This document shows positions 8,288 through 17,261 of a stretch of DNA of 59,392 nt, piece after piece. Within the stretch, counting starts at the first letter, position 1. Each line of letters begins with the position of its first letter. The notes under the pieces were generated by a model. It saw nothing but the letters and a program-made list of their open reading frames with translations, searched no databases and was not told the DNA's origin. The DNA is from Lapidilactobacillus achengensis. Lineage in GTDB: Bacteria > Bacillota > Bacilli > Lactobacillales > Lactobacillaceae. The stretch spans positions 1 to 59,392 of the forward strand of contig NZ_RHOV01000017.1 of the NCBI RefSeq assembly GCF_003946655.1, in the 5' to 3' direction. The translations under genes and the position numbers were made by a program.

Positions 8288-8573
8288 GCAACCGGCTGGG
8301 ACTGCGCGGCTCAGTGGTGAAACTGTCCTTGGCGGCTTTGCCGCTTAGGACAAGGCTCGATTTGAAGACAAGCCGCGCTCTTTGCGGATTGGCTTCAAAC
8401 GATGCCCACCACGTTCGAAACAGAGTGCGAACCGACCCGGGTAGCTCCTGAGCATTAGCCTAGCAATTGTTTTGGAAGCCGCATTTTGCTTCCGGAACAA
8501 TTGCGTAGCTAAGCGCAGGGAGCTGGGTCGGTGAGCACGTTTCCAGTCCGCAACAGCAGTCCCAGCCGGTTGC
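8288..8573 (+). repeat. R1 module M3, interrupted by S2
   Basis: The outer stem GCAACCGGCTGGGACTGC (8288-8305) pairs perfectly with 8556-8573. Hairpin A (GTCCT/AGGAC, GGCGGC/GCCGC) and hairpin B (TTTGAAG/CTTCAAA) are intact. The right arm is split after CCCACCACGTT by repeat S2 and resumes at CCAGTCCGCAAC. Module M4 has the uninterrupted version. Confidence 0.9.
8423..8541 (+). repeat. Palindromic repeat S, copy S2, nested in module M3
   Basis: The element runs from GAGTGCGA to CACGTT. The arms are complementary over GACC/GGTC, AGCTCC/GGGAGCT, TTAGC/GCTAAGC, CAATTGTT/AACAATTG and GGAAGC/GCTTCC. ACGTT occurs on both sides (8411-8415 and 8537-8541) and may be a target duplication or part of the element end. 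Confidence 0.88.
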
Positions 8574-8615
8574 GCTCACGCGCAACACCCACTAAAACCT
8601 GCAGTCAGACGAGAT

Positions 8616-8642
8616 CAAAAAAACGTTCCGCAAAGGAACGTT
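8616..8642 (-). terminator. Terminator of the DUF1275 gene
   Basis: AACGTTCC (8622-8629) pairs with GGAACGTT (8635-8642), and a run of T follows on the minus strand, 15 bases past the stop codon. Confidence 0.85.
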
Positions 8643-8656
8643 CGCAAAATAACAGA

Positions 8657-9343
8657 TTAGATGGCTTCTTCTTGCCCATGCCGCTGCATGATCAGCAGAA
8701 TCGCCAAGACACAAGCCAGATCAGCGCTGATGAACAACACCGTCGCGTTGTGATAAATCGGCGTCAACAGCCCGCTGATCACCGCGCCAAGCATAAACGC
8801 CACCACGATCAACAGCGTTTCTAGCGCCTTACGTAGGTTTTCCGGCTCCTTTTTCAGGAGAGCCAGCCAGAGAAACACGGCGGTATTTCGTAAATTTCCA
8901 GTCGTCATGGTGGTGGCAAAAGGACGGCCGCGAACTTTTCTGAAAGTTTGATATTGAATCGAGGCGATCAATGAAATCAAGCAGGTGACCCAAATATTCT
9001 TGAGATGGGGGCTGACAAACGCCACAATGATCAGCCCGATGATTTCCACGATCAGGACAATGTGTTGCCAAAGAAAGCGATCATTCTTGTCAAAGTGGTG
9101 TTCAATCGAGACCGTCGCGAAAACACCGATGAAAAAGGCCAGCAAGGGAAACAAATAACGCCCCAGCATTTCCAGATGACCCTGCGCCAAATGCAGCGTC
9201 AACAAAATCACGTTACCGGTTTGTAGTCCCGCAAAAACTTGGCCATGATTGAGATATGAGTAAGCGTCCAATGCCCCGCCGGCCATGGTCAGCAAAAAGC
9301 CGATCAGTAAGTGCTCATGCATGGGATCGCATTCTTTAGACAA
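8657..9343 (-). CDS. DUF1275 (YoaK-like) membrane protein
   Basis: This 228-aa protein has about six hydrophobic helices and DUF1275 hallmarks: GGALDAYSYL near the N-terminus, GLQTGNVILL, and RGRPFATTMTTGNLRN in the middle. The substrate and role of this family are unknown. The TTG at 9343 has AGGAGG 10 bases upstream and is the best-supported start; ATG at 9322 would also fit. It stands alone with its own terminator. Repeat array I begins just downstream. Confidence 0.85.
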   Translation of the reverse strand: MSKECDPMHEHLLIGFLLTMAGGALDAYSYLNHGQVFAGLQTGNVILLTLHLAQGHLEMLGRYLFPLLAFFIGVFATVSIEHHFDKNDRFLWQHIVLIVEIIGLIIVAFVSPHLKNIWVTCLISLIASIQYQTFRKVRGRPFATTMTTGNLRNTAVFLWLALLKKEPENLRKALETLLIVVAFMLGAVISGLLTPIYHNATVLFISADLACVLAILLIMQRHGQEEAI

Positions 9344-9529
9344 AAATTGGTCTCCTCCTCAAACGTTATGCCTTCTAGTATACTATTTTCAGAAAAAAAG
9401 ACCAGCGTTCCCGCCGCTTTTGCGGAAAATCTCTGAAAAATCAGCGCAAACCAGCAAATCCATTTAAAACAGATCCACCTTGGCCACTAGCAAGGCGTCG
9501 CACTAACGCATATGATCGCGAAAGCAATG

Positions 9530-9560
9530 AAAAAACAGACCAAGCAAGCCCAGTCTGTTT
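9530..9560 (-). terminator. Terminator of the phoP-pst-phoU unit
   Basis: AACAGAC (9534-9540) pairs with GTCTGTT (9553-9559), followed on the minus strand by six T, just past the phoU stop. Confidence 0.85.
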
Positions 9561-9573
9561 CATAAAATTCATT

Positions 9574-10257
9574 TTAGAAGATGTTGTCCTCTTTGGCATT
9601 GGCATTTAATTCCACCAATTTCCCGGTTTCTAGGTAAACGATCCATTCACAGATGTTGGTCACGTAATCGCCGATCCGTTCCAAATAGCTGTCAACCAAC
9701 ATGTAATCCATGCTACCAACGATGGTATCGGGGTCGGATTGCATTTGTTTCAGGCACATTTTGTAAACTTTGCCGGAGAAGGCGTCGATGTTTTTGTCTT
9801 CCAACGCGATTTCCCGAGCCCGTTTCATGTCTGCCTTGACGTAAGCGTCCAGAACTTCTTCGACCATTTGCTTGACCTTGGTCGCCATTTCCGCCAAGGT
9901 TTGTTCAATTTCAGGAACACGGACATTGCCCTTGACCCGAATCGTTGACTTGGCGATACTGACCGCGTGATCACCCATGCGTTCCAGATCGGAACTGGCC
10001 TTCATCACCGTGACGATCATCCGCAGATCACCAGTCACAGGTTGTTGCAGGGCAATCATTTCGAAGGAACGTTTCTCCAGATCGACTTCACGCTGGTTGA
10101 TGCGCGCGTCGGCCTCAATCACTTCCTTGGCTAGCGTTTTATCATGATTGATAAAGGCATTGACGGATTTATAGATCGCTTCATTGACCATCATTCCCAT
10201 TTCTGAGAAACGGACGTGGAGATCATTCAACTCATCTTCAAAATTTCTTCTGAACAT
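9574..10257 (-). CDS. phoU: Phosphate transport regulator PhoU
   Basis: PhoU links the Pst transporter to the sensor kinase and dampens the phosphate response when phosphate is plentiful. This 227-aa protein has the two-fold three-helix-bundle pattern of the family, with metal-binding segments around SSDLERMGDHAVSIAK and DSYLERIGDYVTNI. GAGG lies upstream of the ATG. It is last in the pstS-pstC-pstA-pstB-pstB-phoU operon. Confidence 0.95.
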   Translation of the reverse strand: MFRRNFEDELNDLHVRFSEMGMMVNEAIYKSVNAFINHDKTLAKEVIEADARINQREVDLEKRSFEMIALQQPVTGDLRMIVTVMKASSDLERMGDHAVSIAKSTIRVKGNVRVPEIEQTLAEMATKVKQMVEEVLDAYVKADMKRAREIALEDKNIDAFSGKVYKMCLKQMQSDPDTIVGSMDYMLVDSYLERIGDYVTNICEWIVYLETGKLVELNANAKEDNIF

Positions 10258-10299
10258 TCACTTTACCTCACTATTCATTCTTAATTGTCATGATCTCAA

Positions 10300-11064
10300 C
10301 TAGCCAAAGCGTCCGGAAATATAATCTTCCGTTTCTTTCTGTTGCGGCTGTAGGAAAATATCTCGCGTCTGACCGTATTCGATCAACTCACCTTGTAAGA
10401 AAAAGGCGGTCCGATCAGACATTCGGGAAGCTTGTTGCATATTCCGGGTCACAATGACAATACTATAATCATTTTTCAATTCTAACATGGTTCGTTCGAT
10501 CTCACTACTGGAAATTGGATCCAGCGCGCTGGTCGGTTCATCCATCAGCAGAACTTTCGGCCGCGTCGCCAAAGCGCGGGCAATACAAATCCGCTGTTGT
10601 TGACCACCAGATAGACCCATCGCATTCTCGTGCAACCGGTCCTTCACTTCATCCCAAATCGCGGCGGCTTGCAAACTACGCTCCACCGCTTCATCCAAAA
10701 CTTGCTTATTCTTCTCACCTGAGATCCGCAGGCCATAAATAACATTATCATAGATCGAAAAGGGGAAAGGGTTAGGCTGTTGGAACAGCATCCCCACTTG
10801 TTTGCGTAATTCCACCGCGTCCATGCTGGGCGCGTAAATATCTTGGTCATTCAGTTTGACCGTACCGGTCACCGTCACATTGGGAATCAGGTCATTCAAC
10901 CGATTAATGGTTTTCAAGAGACTCGACTTGCCGCAGCCAGACGGCCCAATGACCGCCGTGATCTCGTTTTTACGGAAATCGATGGAGACCCCACGCAGGG
11001 CCTCAAGCTGTCCGTAATACAAATGGAGATCTTGAACAGTGATCACATTTTTGTTTTCTGCCAT
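10300..11064 (-). CDS. pstB: Phosphate ABC transporter ATPase, copy 1 (H-loop Arg)
   Basis: This is one of two ATPase subunits for high-affinity phosphate import. Walker A GPSGCGKS is at residues 40-47, the signature LSGGQQQR at about 151-158 and Walker B VLLMDEP at about 171-177. The H-loop reads VTRNMQQ (Arg at about 207) where the neighbouring copy has VTHNMQQ; the codon is CGG. The switch histidine is normally needed for hydrolysis, so this copy may be weak or may work only in a heterodimer. I chose ATG at 11064 (AGGAG 7 bases upstream), giving 254 aa. Confidence 0.93.
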   Translation of the reverse strand: MAENKNVITVQDLHLYYGQLEALRGVSIDFRKNEITAVIGPSGCGKSSLLKTINRLNDLIPNVTVTGTVKLNDQDIYAPSMDAVELRKQVGMLFQQPNPFPFSIYDNVIYGLRISGEKNKQVLDEAVERSLQAAAIWDEVKDRLHENAMGLSGGQQQRICIARALATRPKVLLMDEPTSALDPISSSEIERTMLELKNDYSIVIVTRNMQQASRMSDRTAFFLQGELIEYGQTRDIFLQPQQKETEDYISGRFG

Positions 11065-11078
11065 GCTCAAACTCCTTT

Positions 11079-11888
11079 TTAGCCGAAATGTCCGGAGACA
11101 TAATCTTCAGTGGCCTTGATTTTCGGTCGGGTGAAGATCTTCCGGGTCTCATCGTATTCCAGCGCGTCGCCCAAATGGAAAAAGGCGGTGTAATCGCTGA
11201 TCCGTCCAGCTTGCTGCATATTGTGAGTCACGATAATGATCGTATAATGTTCCTTCAATTGCAGTAGCGTGTCCTCAACGGTGGCGGTCGAAATCGGGTC
11301 CAAAACACTGGCCGGTTCATCTAGCAAAAGAATGTCCGGTTGCATCGCGATGGCCCGGGCAATACAAAGTCGCTGCTGCTGACCACCGGATAACGCCAAG
11401 GCGCTTTGGTGCAGATCATCTTTGACCTGTTCCCACAAGCCCGCCTGTTTCAAGGTCGTTTCCACCATCTCATCCAAAGCGGCCTTGCGCCGTTCACCAT
11501 GGCGTTTCGGCGCGAAGGTGATGTTGTCATAGATCGATTTGGCGAAAGGATTGGGCTGCTGGAACACCATGCCAATATGCTTCCGCATTTCATAAACATC
11601 AATGTCGTTGCTGTTCACGTCCAGCCCGCGGTACATGATTTTGCCAGTGACCTTGGTTCCGAATATATTATCATTCATTCGATTCAACGAACGCAGATAA
11701 GTGGATTTCCCCGAACCAGAGGCGCCGATCAACGCGGTGATCTTAAAACGCTCAAAAGCCAGGGAAACCCCGTGAATCGCTTCTTTCGTTCCGTAAGAAA
11801 CGTGCAGATCATCCGTGGACAAGGCGATTTCATGTTGACCATCATCCAATTCTTTCAAATAACGTTGGGAACGATCATATTTTTCCAT
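11079..11888 (-). CDS. pstB: Phosphate ABC transporter ATPase, copy 2
   Basis: This is the second PstB ATPase, 269 aa. Walker A GASGSGKS is at about residues 55-62, the signature is LSGGQQQR, Walker B is ILLLDEP, and the H-loop is complete (VTHNMQQ). It has about 20 extra N-terminal residues compared with copy 1. It lies between pstA and the other pstB with gaps of only a few bases. Tandem pstB genes are common in Lactobacillales and Bacillus. The two may form homo- or heterodimers; the sequence does not decide. Confidence 0.95.
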   Translation of the reverse strand: MEKYDRSQRYLKELDDGQHEIALSTDDLHVSYGTKEAIHGVSLAFERFKITALIGASGSGKSTYLRSLNRMNDNIFGTKVTGKIMYRGLDVNSNDIDVYEMRKHIGMVFQQPNPFAKSIYDNITFAPKRHGERRKAALDEMVETTLKQAGLWEQVKDDLHQSALALSGGQQQRLCIARAIAMQPDILLLDEPASVLDPISTATVEDTLLQLKEHYTIIIVTHNMQQAGRISDYTAFFHLGDALEYDETRKIFTRPKIKATEDYVSGHFG

Positions 11889-11890
11889 GC

Positions 11891-12787
11891 TTAACCTCGC
11901 TCCCTTGCGCCCGTCAAATGGCGATACAATTTGTTGCCGAAGTACCGAGCCGCAAAATTAAATAACAAAACGAATAAGATCAAGATTGCCGATGAACCGG
12001 CGGACACCGCGCTGGCGTCAGGAATGATGCCTTCTGAGTTGATCTTCCAGATATGGACCGCCAATGTTTCGGCGGAGCGCAATGGATTCAGGGGGCTGGC
12101 AATATAAGTTGGGTTCCAATTGCTGAAGTCTAGTGGCGGTGAACTTTGGCCAGCCGTATAAATCAGCGCGGCCGCCTCACCGAAGACCCGGCCAGCGCCG
12201 AGGATCATCCCCGTCAGAATCCCAGGTAACGCTGCCGGAACCACCACGTGCGTCACGGTTTCCCAGCGGGACAAGCCTAATGCGTAACCCGCTTCACGTT
12301 GCGTGTAATGGACCGCTTGTAAAGAATCTTCAACTTTTCGCGTCAATAAAGGCAGGTTGAAAACAGTCAAGGCCAAGGCTCCGGAAAGGATCGAGAAGCC
12401 TAATTTCATGTTGATCGAAAACACCAGAAAGCCGAATAAGCCCACGACAACGGATGGTAAGGAGCTTAGGATTTCGATCATGTTGCGGATCAAATCAGTC
12501 AGCCAATTTTTCGGCGCGTATTCAGAGAGATAAATGCCGGCGCCTAAAGATAGCGGAATTGAGATCAACATGGAGAGAATCAATAAATACAAGGAGTTGA
12601 ACAGCTGGATGCCGATCCCACCACCAGCGGCGAACGAGCTTGAGCGGCCGGTAATGAATTTCCAAGTCACATGGGGCAAACCAGAAATCAAAATATAGAG
12701 GAGTAAGAAAGCGAGTACGACAATGATGAATCCCGAAATCAGGTACAACATGGTTGTCGCCACTTTATCCCATTTACGTGGTGTCAT
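11891..12787 (-). CDS. pstA: Phosphate ABC transporter permease PstA
   Basis: PstA is a membrane subunit of the phosphate importer. This 298-aa protein has about six hydrophobic segments and the permease (EAA-like) loop EAGYALGLSRWETVTHVVVP that contacts the ATPase. Its ATG overlaps the pstC stop (ATGA), so the two are translationally coupled. Confidence 0.95.
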   Translation of the reverse strand: MTPRKWDKVATTMLYLISGFIIVVLAFLLLYILISGLPHVTWKFITGRSSSFAAGGGIGIQLFNSLYLLILSMLISIPLSLGAGIYLSEYAPKNWLTDLIRNMIEILSSLPSVVVGLFGFLVFSINMKLGFSILSGALALTVFNLPLLTRKVEDSLQAVHYTQREAGYALGLSRWETVTHVVVPAALPGILTGMILGAGRVFGEAAALIYTAGQSSPPLDFSNWNPTYIASPLNPLRSAETLAVHIWKINSEGIIPDASAVSAGSSAILILFVLLFNFAARYFGNKLYRHLTGARERG

Positions 12788-13713
12788 CGATGCATCGCTC
12801 CCTTCTTGGCAATTCGCCGAATAATGAGGTTAAAGACTAACGGCATGATCAATAGCAACAAGGCCAAGGACCACAGCGCGTTATTACTTAAGGTGCCCAT
12901 CACTGAGTTCCCCATGCCCATGGTCAAAACTGACGTCAAGGTGGACGCTGGCGAAATCAAGTTACTTGGTAGTAACATCGCGTTCCCAATTACCATTTGG
13001 ACGGCTAGCGCCTCACCAAAAGCCCGGGACATCCCGAAAACAACCGCGGTGATAATGCCCGAAGTTGACGCCCGCAATACCACTTTATAAATCGTTTGCC
13101 AGCGGGTCGCGCCCAGTGCTAAGGACGCCTCACGATAATTTCGCGGGACCGCGTTCAAAGCGTCGATGGTCATGGACGTGACTGTGGGCAAGATCATGAC
13201 GAACAAGACAAAGGTCCCGGACAAGATGCCAAAGCCGCTACCCCCAAAGGTCCGCCGCACAAAAGGAACCACGACGGACAAGCCAATGAACCCATAAACA
13301 ACGGAAGGAATCCCCACCAGCAATTCGATCACGGGCTGTAAGACTTTCTTGCCGACTTTCGGCGAGATCTCGGTCATAAAGACAGCCGCGCCAATGGCGA
13401 AAGGCGTCGCGACGATCGCCGCTAAGAAAGTAACGCCGAAAGAGCCCACGATCATAGGCAGCGCTCCGACTTGAGGGTTGCCTTGCGCGTCGGTGGTGCC
13501 TGGGTTCCAGACGGTCCCGGTCAGAAATTTCCAAAGATTGACCTTATCTTTAAAGAATGTCGCCAACCCTTTTGAGGCGACGAAGTAGAAGATCGCCAAG
13601 ACGACGGTCAAGATAATCGCGATACACAACCCGGTCAAAATCTTGCCAAAGCGTTCGTTTTTAGTTGCCCGCGAGCGTTTCAACAAACTCGCACGAATTT
13701 CATCATTTTTCAT
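12784..13713 (-). CDS. pstC: Phosphate ABC transporter permease PstC
   Basis: PstC is the other membrane subunit of the phosphate importer. This 309-aa protein has a cytoplasmic N-terminus and six predicted helices. The EAA-like loop is REASLALGATRWQTIYKVVL. Its ATG overlaps the pstS stop (ATGA) and its stop overlaps the pstA start, so translation is coupled through the operon. Confidence 0.95.
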   Translation of the reverse strand: MKNDEIRASLLKRSRATKNERFGKILTGLCIAIILTVVLAIFYFVASKGLATFFKDKVNLWKFLTGTVWNPGTTDAQGNPQVGALPMIVGSFGVTFLAAIVATPFAIGAAVFMTEISPKVGKKVLQPVIELLVGIPSVVYGFIGLSVVVPFVRRTFGGSGFGILSGTFVLFVMILPTVTSMTIDALNAVPRNYREASLALGATRWQTIYKVVLRASTSGIITAVVFGMSRAFGEALAVQMVIGNAMLLPSNLISPASTLTSVLTMGMGNSVMGTLSNNALWSLALLLLIMPLVFNLIIRRIAKKGAMHR

Positions 13714-14573
13714 GAGTTGATTTTCGCCACCTTTCCTTTCAATGTCCGGCTGACCTTCATGTCGTTGACGGGAATATAACCCATTTCCGCGACGACCTTC
13801 TGTTGGATCTTGTCCGACAGCACGTAAGCCATGAAGCGTTTGGTCAGACCAGTCGGTTGGCCATTGGTGTACATATGCTCATAGGACCAGATCTGCCACT
13901 TGTTGGTCGTCACATTGGCCGAAGTTGGACTCACCCCGTCCACTTTAATGGTTTTGATTGTTTTATCAACGTAGGGAAAGGCCATGTAACTGATCGCGCC
14001 CGGGGTGGAAGCCACGATCTGGCGCACCATTCCGGTTGAATCCTGTTCCTGAGCCTGCATTGAGGTTTGTCCCTTCATGACCCAGCGTTCAAAGGTATCG
14101 CGCGTGCCCGAACCTTGTGCCCGATTGATCACCACAATGGTCTGATCAGGTCCCCCCAATTGTTGCCAATTCGTGATGTCCCCGGAGAAAATCTTAGCCA
14201 ACTCCGCGATGCTCAAATTTGTCAATTTCAATTTAGGATTGATTACCGGGGTGACCCCGACAACCGCCACTTTATGATCAACCAGTTTACTGGCGTCGAT
14301 CCCGCTTTTCTGGCTGGCATACAAATCGGAATTGCCGATTTCCACTGAACCCGATTGGATCTGCGATAATCCGGTCCCGGACCCGCCACCTTGAACGTTG
14401 ATAAATTCGCCACTGTTCTCTTTAGTAAATTCATCCCCCGCCGCTTCGACTAACGGTTGTAACGCCGAGGAGCCGACGGCGGTGATCGACTGTCCGGTTT
14501 GCTTGAATTCGCAAGCCGTCAGCATTAAGGTCAAGGCTGGCAGGCCTAGCAAGTAGAGCCATTTTTTCTTCAA
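13710..14573 (-). CDS. pstS: Phosphate-binding lipoprotein PstS
   Basis: This extracellular lipoprotein captures phosphate for the Pst transporter. The N-terminus is a lipoprotein signal (KKKW, a hydrophobic core, then lipobox LTAC with the modified Cys at about residue 21). Phosphate-loop features include the GSSALQPL, GGGSGTGL and RAQGSGTRDTF segments. I chose TTG at 14573 because GGAGG lies 8 bases upstream; a longer frame exists but includes that site. Length 287 aa. It leads the pst operon, and PhoP-box-like repeats lie upstream. Confidence 0.95.
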   Translation of the reverse strand: MKKKWLYLLGLPALTLMLTACEFKQTGQSITAVGSSALQPLVEAAGDEFTKENSGEFINVQGGGSGTGLSQIQSGSVEIGNSDLYASQKSGIDASKLVDHKVAVVGVTPVINPKLKLTNLSIAELAKIFSGDITNWQQLGGPDQTIVVINRAQGSGTRDTFERWVMKGQTSMQAQEQDSTGMVRQIVASTPGAISYMAFPYVDKTIKTIKVDGVSPTSANVTTNKWQIWSYEHMYTNGQPTGLTKRFMAYVLSDKIQQKVVAEMGYIPVNDMKVSRTLKGKVAKINS

Positions 14574-14640
14574 GTTTAAGTCCTCCAAGTTAACTACCTA
14601 ACTAGTATACGAGGCCAATGTAACAGATAATCACGTTCCT

Positions 14641-14657
14641 TGTAAATTTTAGGTAAA
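14641..14657 (-). promoter_or_regulatory. Candidate PhoP box upstream of pstS
   Basis: On the minus strand TTTACC and TTTACA are spaced with 11-base periodicity between the phoR stop and the pstS start; a third copy-like TTACAT lies nearer the gene. This resembles the TTHACA-type direct repeats bound by PhoP in Bacillus. A TATACT -10-like hexamer follows. The site suggests pst is induced by PhoP when phosphate is low. Confidence 0.45.
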
Positions 14658-16370
14658 TTATTCAACGTGGTTGACTGGTAAGGTCACGATAAACGTGGAA
14701 CCGACCCCTAACTGGCTTTGCACGGTCACCTGACCATTGAGCTGATCGACCAAATTGGCGACAATCGCCAAGCCCAAGCCGGTGCCCTTCTCCGTAGCGT
14801 TATGAGCGTGATCGGCCCGATAAAAGCGTTCGAAGATCCGTGTCTGATCCTCCGTTGTCAGTCCGATCCCGGTATCACGCACCTTGATCGTGGTGGCGGT
14901 CGCCGTCGTCGCCAAGGCAATCGTGATTTCGCCCTGTTCCCGATTGTAACGGACCGCGTTGGTCACCAAATTCTTGATGATCTGTTCCAACTTCACTTCA
15001 TCCGACAGAATCGGACCCGTGTATTGCGCCACATCTAGATTAACTTTCAATTGTTTAGCCTTGATTGGGTCTTGTAAAACTTTGATTGTTTGTTGCGCGA
15101 CTTGCTCCAAATTGACCGTCTGCCATTTGATCGGCATGTCTTGATCGGCCCGGGAGAGCAACAAGATATCGTGGATCAACTCCTCCAAATGATGAGCCTG
15201 TTCGGCAATCGTTTGGATAAACTCCCGCGATTTGAGCGAATCATGTTGCGCGCCGGCCAACAATGTTTCCGCATATCCGGCGATCACGGTCACCGGAGTG
15301 CGCAACTCGTGGCTGGCATTGGCGACAAAGTCCAGTTGCATCTGTTCATTTTGCTTGATCTCGGTCAAATCGTACAGCATCACCAAAACCCGCATATCAT
15401 TCAGTTCCGCTTCATCGCCGATCAAAGAGATCACATCGGCTTCCACAAAACGACCGTCATCGCCAACCAACTGAATATCCCGGCGCTGATGACGCTTGAC
15501 CGTTGGCTGCCGCAGCGCGTGCTCGATCATGCGACTGAGGGCATAAGTTTTGACATAATCCACATAATTCTCCGAGGCGCTGTCGATTCTCGCTACATTC
15601 AAAATCGTCGCCACCGCTTGATTGGCCATTTCCACGCGACCATCGCGATCAAGCAGCATCACGCCTAAGGGCAGATTGTTGATCAGGGAACGGAAACTCT
15701 TCTCATGAAGTTGGGCCGCCAACAATTGTTGATCGCGGATCTGGCTCAAATCCTTCAATTGGTTACCTAAAGGGAAGAAAGGATCGTCGGCGGTAAAAAG
15801 GACTGGTTCTGGTTCTTGCTGCTGAGTGATTGCCACCACATTGTGGCTCAATAAGCCTAGTTTACGGCGTACACTTTTTTGGTGTTGCCACATCAACCAG
15901 AAAAAGGCGGCGATCAACAGCCAATAAAGTAGCGAAAAAGTCACCCAAAGCCCGCGGAAATCGGACCAAATACCGGCCAGCGGTTGCACCAGCATCGCCT
16001 CGTTTTGCTTAGAAACACTGTCACTAATCAAGTACAACAAATACCGCTGTTGCCGATACTCCACCTTCAAATAAGGCGCGCCGGTATTGACCAAATTATG
16101 TTTCGCCACGTTTTGGGCGACCTTGGCCAACTCAGACGTGCCGGTGACCGGCAAATCAACCACTTCAACTTGATAATTTCGTTGCCAGCGCTTCAACGTT
16201 TGGGCCTTGGCCTGACCCAAGAGAGCATCCTGATAATCCTGTCCCAGGGCTTTGACCTGTTCCTTTTGGTTACTCTGAATGAAATGATTGCCCATGAAAA
16301 AGAAGGCAAGATAAAAAATGAGCGCGCAAATTCCGACAATCAACCAGCGTAATTTCTGTTTATGCTTCAA
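14658..16370 (-). CDS. phoR: Phosphate sensor histidine kinase PhoR
   Basis: This is the membrane sensor kinase of the PhoP-PhoR phosphate system. Domains in order are an N-terminal helix (about 8-30), an extracytoplasmic part, a second helix (about 140-160), a PAS domain (about 215-320), the phosphoacceptor helix ASHELRTPV, and an ATPase with N box NAVRYN and glycine boxes DTGIGL and GTGLGLAI. I chose TTG at 16370 (GGAGG 9 bases upstream), giving 570 aa; it overlaps the phoP stop by 11 bases, so translation is coupled. Confidence 0.93.
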   Translation of the reverse strand: MKHKQKLRWLIVGICALIFYLAFFFMGNHFIQSNQKEQVKALGQDYQDALLGQAKAQTLKRWQRNYQVEVVDLPVTGTSELAKVAQNVAKHNLVNTGAPYLKVEYRQQRYLLYLISDSVSKQNEAMLVQPLAGIWSDFRGLWVTFSLLYWLLIAAFFWLMWQHQKSVRRKLGLLSHNVVAITQQQEPEPVLFTADDPFFPLGNQLKDLSQIRDQQLLAAQLHEKSFRSLINNLPLGVMLLDRDGRVEMANQAVATILNVARIDSASENYVDYVKTYALSRMIEHALRQPTVKRHQRRDIQLVGDDGRFVEADVISLIGDEAELNDMRVLVMLYDLTEIKQNEQMQLDFVANASHELRTPVTVIAGYAETLLAGAQHDSLKSREFIQTIAEQAHHLEELIHDILLLSRADQDMPIKWQTVNLEQVAQQTIKVLQDPIKAKQLKVNLDVAQYTGPILSDEVKLEQIIKNLVTNAVRYNREQGEITIALATTATATTIKVRDTGIGLTTEDQTRIFERFYRADHAHNATEKGTGLGLAIVANLVDQLNGQVTVQSQLGVGSTFIVTLPVNHVE

Positions 16371-17061
16371 CTTTCGTAACCTCCAAACGATAACCAAACC
16401 CTCGCACCGTCAACAAAAACGTTGGGTGTTTTGGATCTGGTTCGATTTTATCTCGTAAATGGCTGATCTGCATATCCACCATCCGACTCATAATGGCTTC
16501 ATGGGTCTGCCAAACATTGGTCATGATCTGCTGCCGTGAGATCACTTTACCGCGGTGTTGCACCAGATAGGTCAATAACTCAAATTCCTTACGGGTCAAA
16601 TGCAGCCGTTCACCCGCCCGGATCACGAAACTTTCCCCAGTTTGCCAGGTGGTTTCCGCGAAAACAACTTCATCGCCGGTCAACGGCGCCGTCGTCACCT
16701 GGACGCGCCGCCGGATCGCCTTGATCCGCGCCAGCAACTCCCTGGGACTAAACGGCTTCGTCATATAATCATCCGCGCCGAGTTCCAAACCGATGATTTT
16801 GTCAGCTTCCTCATGACGGGCCGTCAACATAATGATCGGTGTTTGGACCTCGGCCTGACGCAAGCGTTTGGTCACTTCGATCCCGTCCATTTTCGGTAGC
16901 ATCAAATCTAAAACAATACAATCAAACTCTTCGGCCACAGCCAGTTGGTAGGCGCTTGCCCCATCACCGGCAGTCGCAACTTGATAACCAACTTGTTCCA
17001 GGTTGTAGCTGATCAATTGCTGGATCGCGACCTCATCATCAACGACCAAGATTTTCACCAT
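16360..17061 (-). CDS. phoP: Phosphate response regulator PhoP (OmpR family)
   Basis: This DNA-binding response regulator, 233 aa, is partner of the overlapping PhoR kinase. The receiver domain has the acidic pocket VDDE, phosphoacceptor Asp in LDLMLPKMDG, Thr in MLTAR and Lys in MTKPFSPRE. A winged-helix output domain follows (LTRKEFELLTYLV, VRGFGYRLE). I chose ATG at 17061, preceded by GTGGGG at 6 bases. It should activate the downstream pst genes. Its own promoter lies at 17129-17158. Confidence 0.94.
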   Translation of the reverse strand: MVKILVVDDEVAIQQLISYNLEQVGYQVATAGDGASAYQLAVAEEFDCIVLDLMLPKMDGIEVTKRLRQAEVQTPIIMLTARHEEADKIIGLELGADDYMTKPFSPRELLARIKAIRRRVQVTTAPLTGDEVVFAETTWQTGESFVIRAGERLHLTRKEFELLTYLVQHRGKVISRQQIMTNVWQTHEAIMSRMVDMQISHLRDKIEPDPKHPTFLLTVRGFGYRLEVTKVEA

Positions 17062-17128
17062 AAATAACCCCACGTTCCCCAAGTAATGTCTAATCGAGTC
17101 AGCGCTTTCTAGCTAATCTACTGATTTA

Positions 17129-17158
17129 AGTATAGCATTTTCTGCCGTAAAAGTTGAA
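17129..17158 (-). promoter_or_regulatory. Promoter of phoPR
   Basis: On the minus strand -35 TTCAAC (17153-17158) and -10 TATACT (17129-17134) are spaced 18 bases apart, about 70 bases upstream of the phoP start. Confidence 0.55.
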
Positions 17159-17210
17159 TGCGGTTCTCAATTCCAGCAAATCTCCCGGGAGCCCCGGCGC
17201 CGCATCCACG

Positions 17211-17246
17211 AAAAAAAGCCTGAGCGCCAGCGCGAACAGACTTTTT
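17211..17246 (-). terminator. Likely terminator downstream of ftsX
   Basis: An imperfect stem (AAAAAG, CTG and GCGC with matching CGC, CAG and CTTTTT) has A/T runs on both sides. It may terminate the minus-strand ftsEX transcript and could act in both directions. Confidence 0.5.
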
Positions 17247-17261
17247 AACTTGGTTTTTTTG

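Larger units (their letters stand above)
7344..8610. repeat. Structured repeat array I (three modules plus nested S2)
   Basis: About 1.27 kb without a supportable gene. From left to right it has the boundary tail shared with the other arrays (GTTGGCCGCAGCTTGCGC), an R2 module (minus), a linker of about 340 bp containing GGTGACACCAG and CCACCCCAAAAG, an R1 module (plus), a second linker, and an R1 module (plus) interrupted by palindromic repeat S2. Small open frames in it come from the repeats and are not credible genes. It lies between the 3' end of the DUF1275 gene and the promoter of the DUF4097 operon. Confidence 0.85.

Noticed and set aside
7749-8451. Small open frames in array I as hypothetical genes
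   Set aside because: Same repeat-derived peptides, including frames that cross module arms; no start signals.
7344-8610. Array I as a CRISPR array
   Set aside because: The repeats are long, palindromic and of varied length, without regular short repeats and unique spacers, and no cas genes lie nearby.
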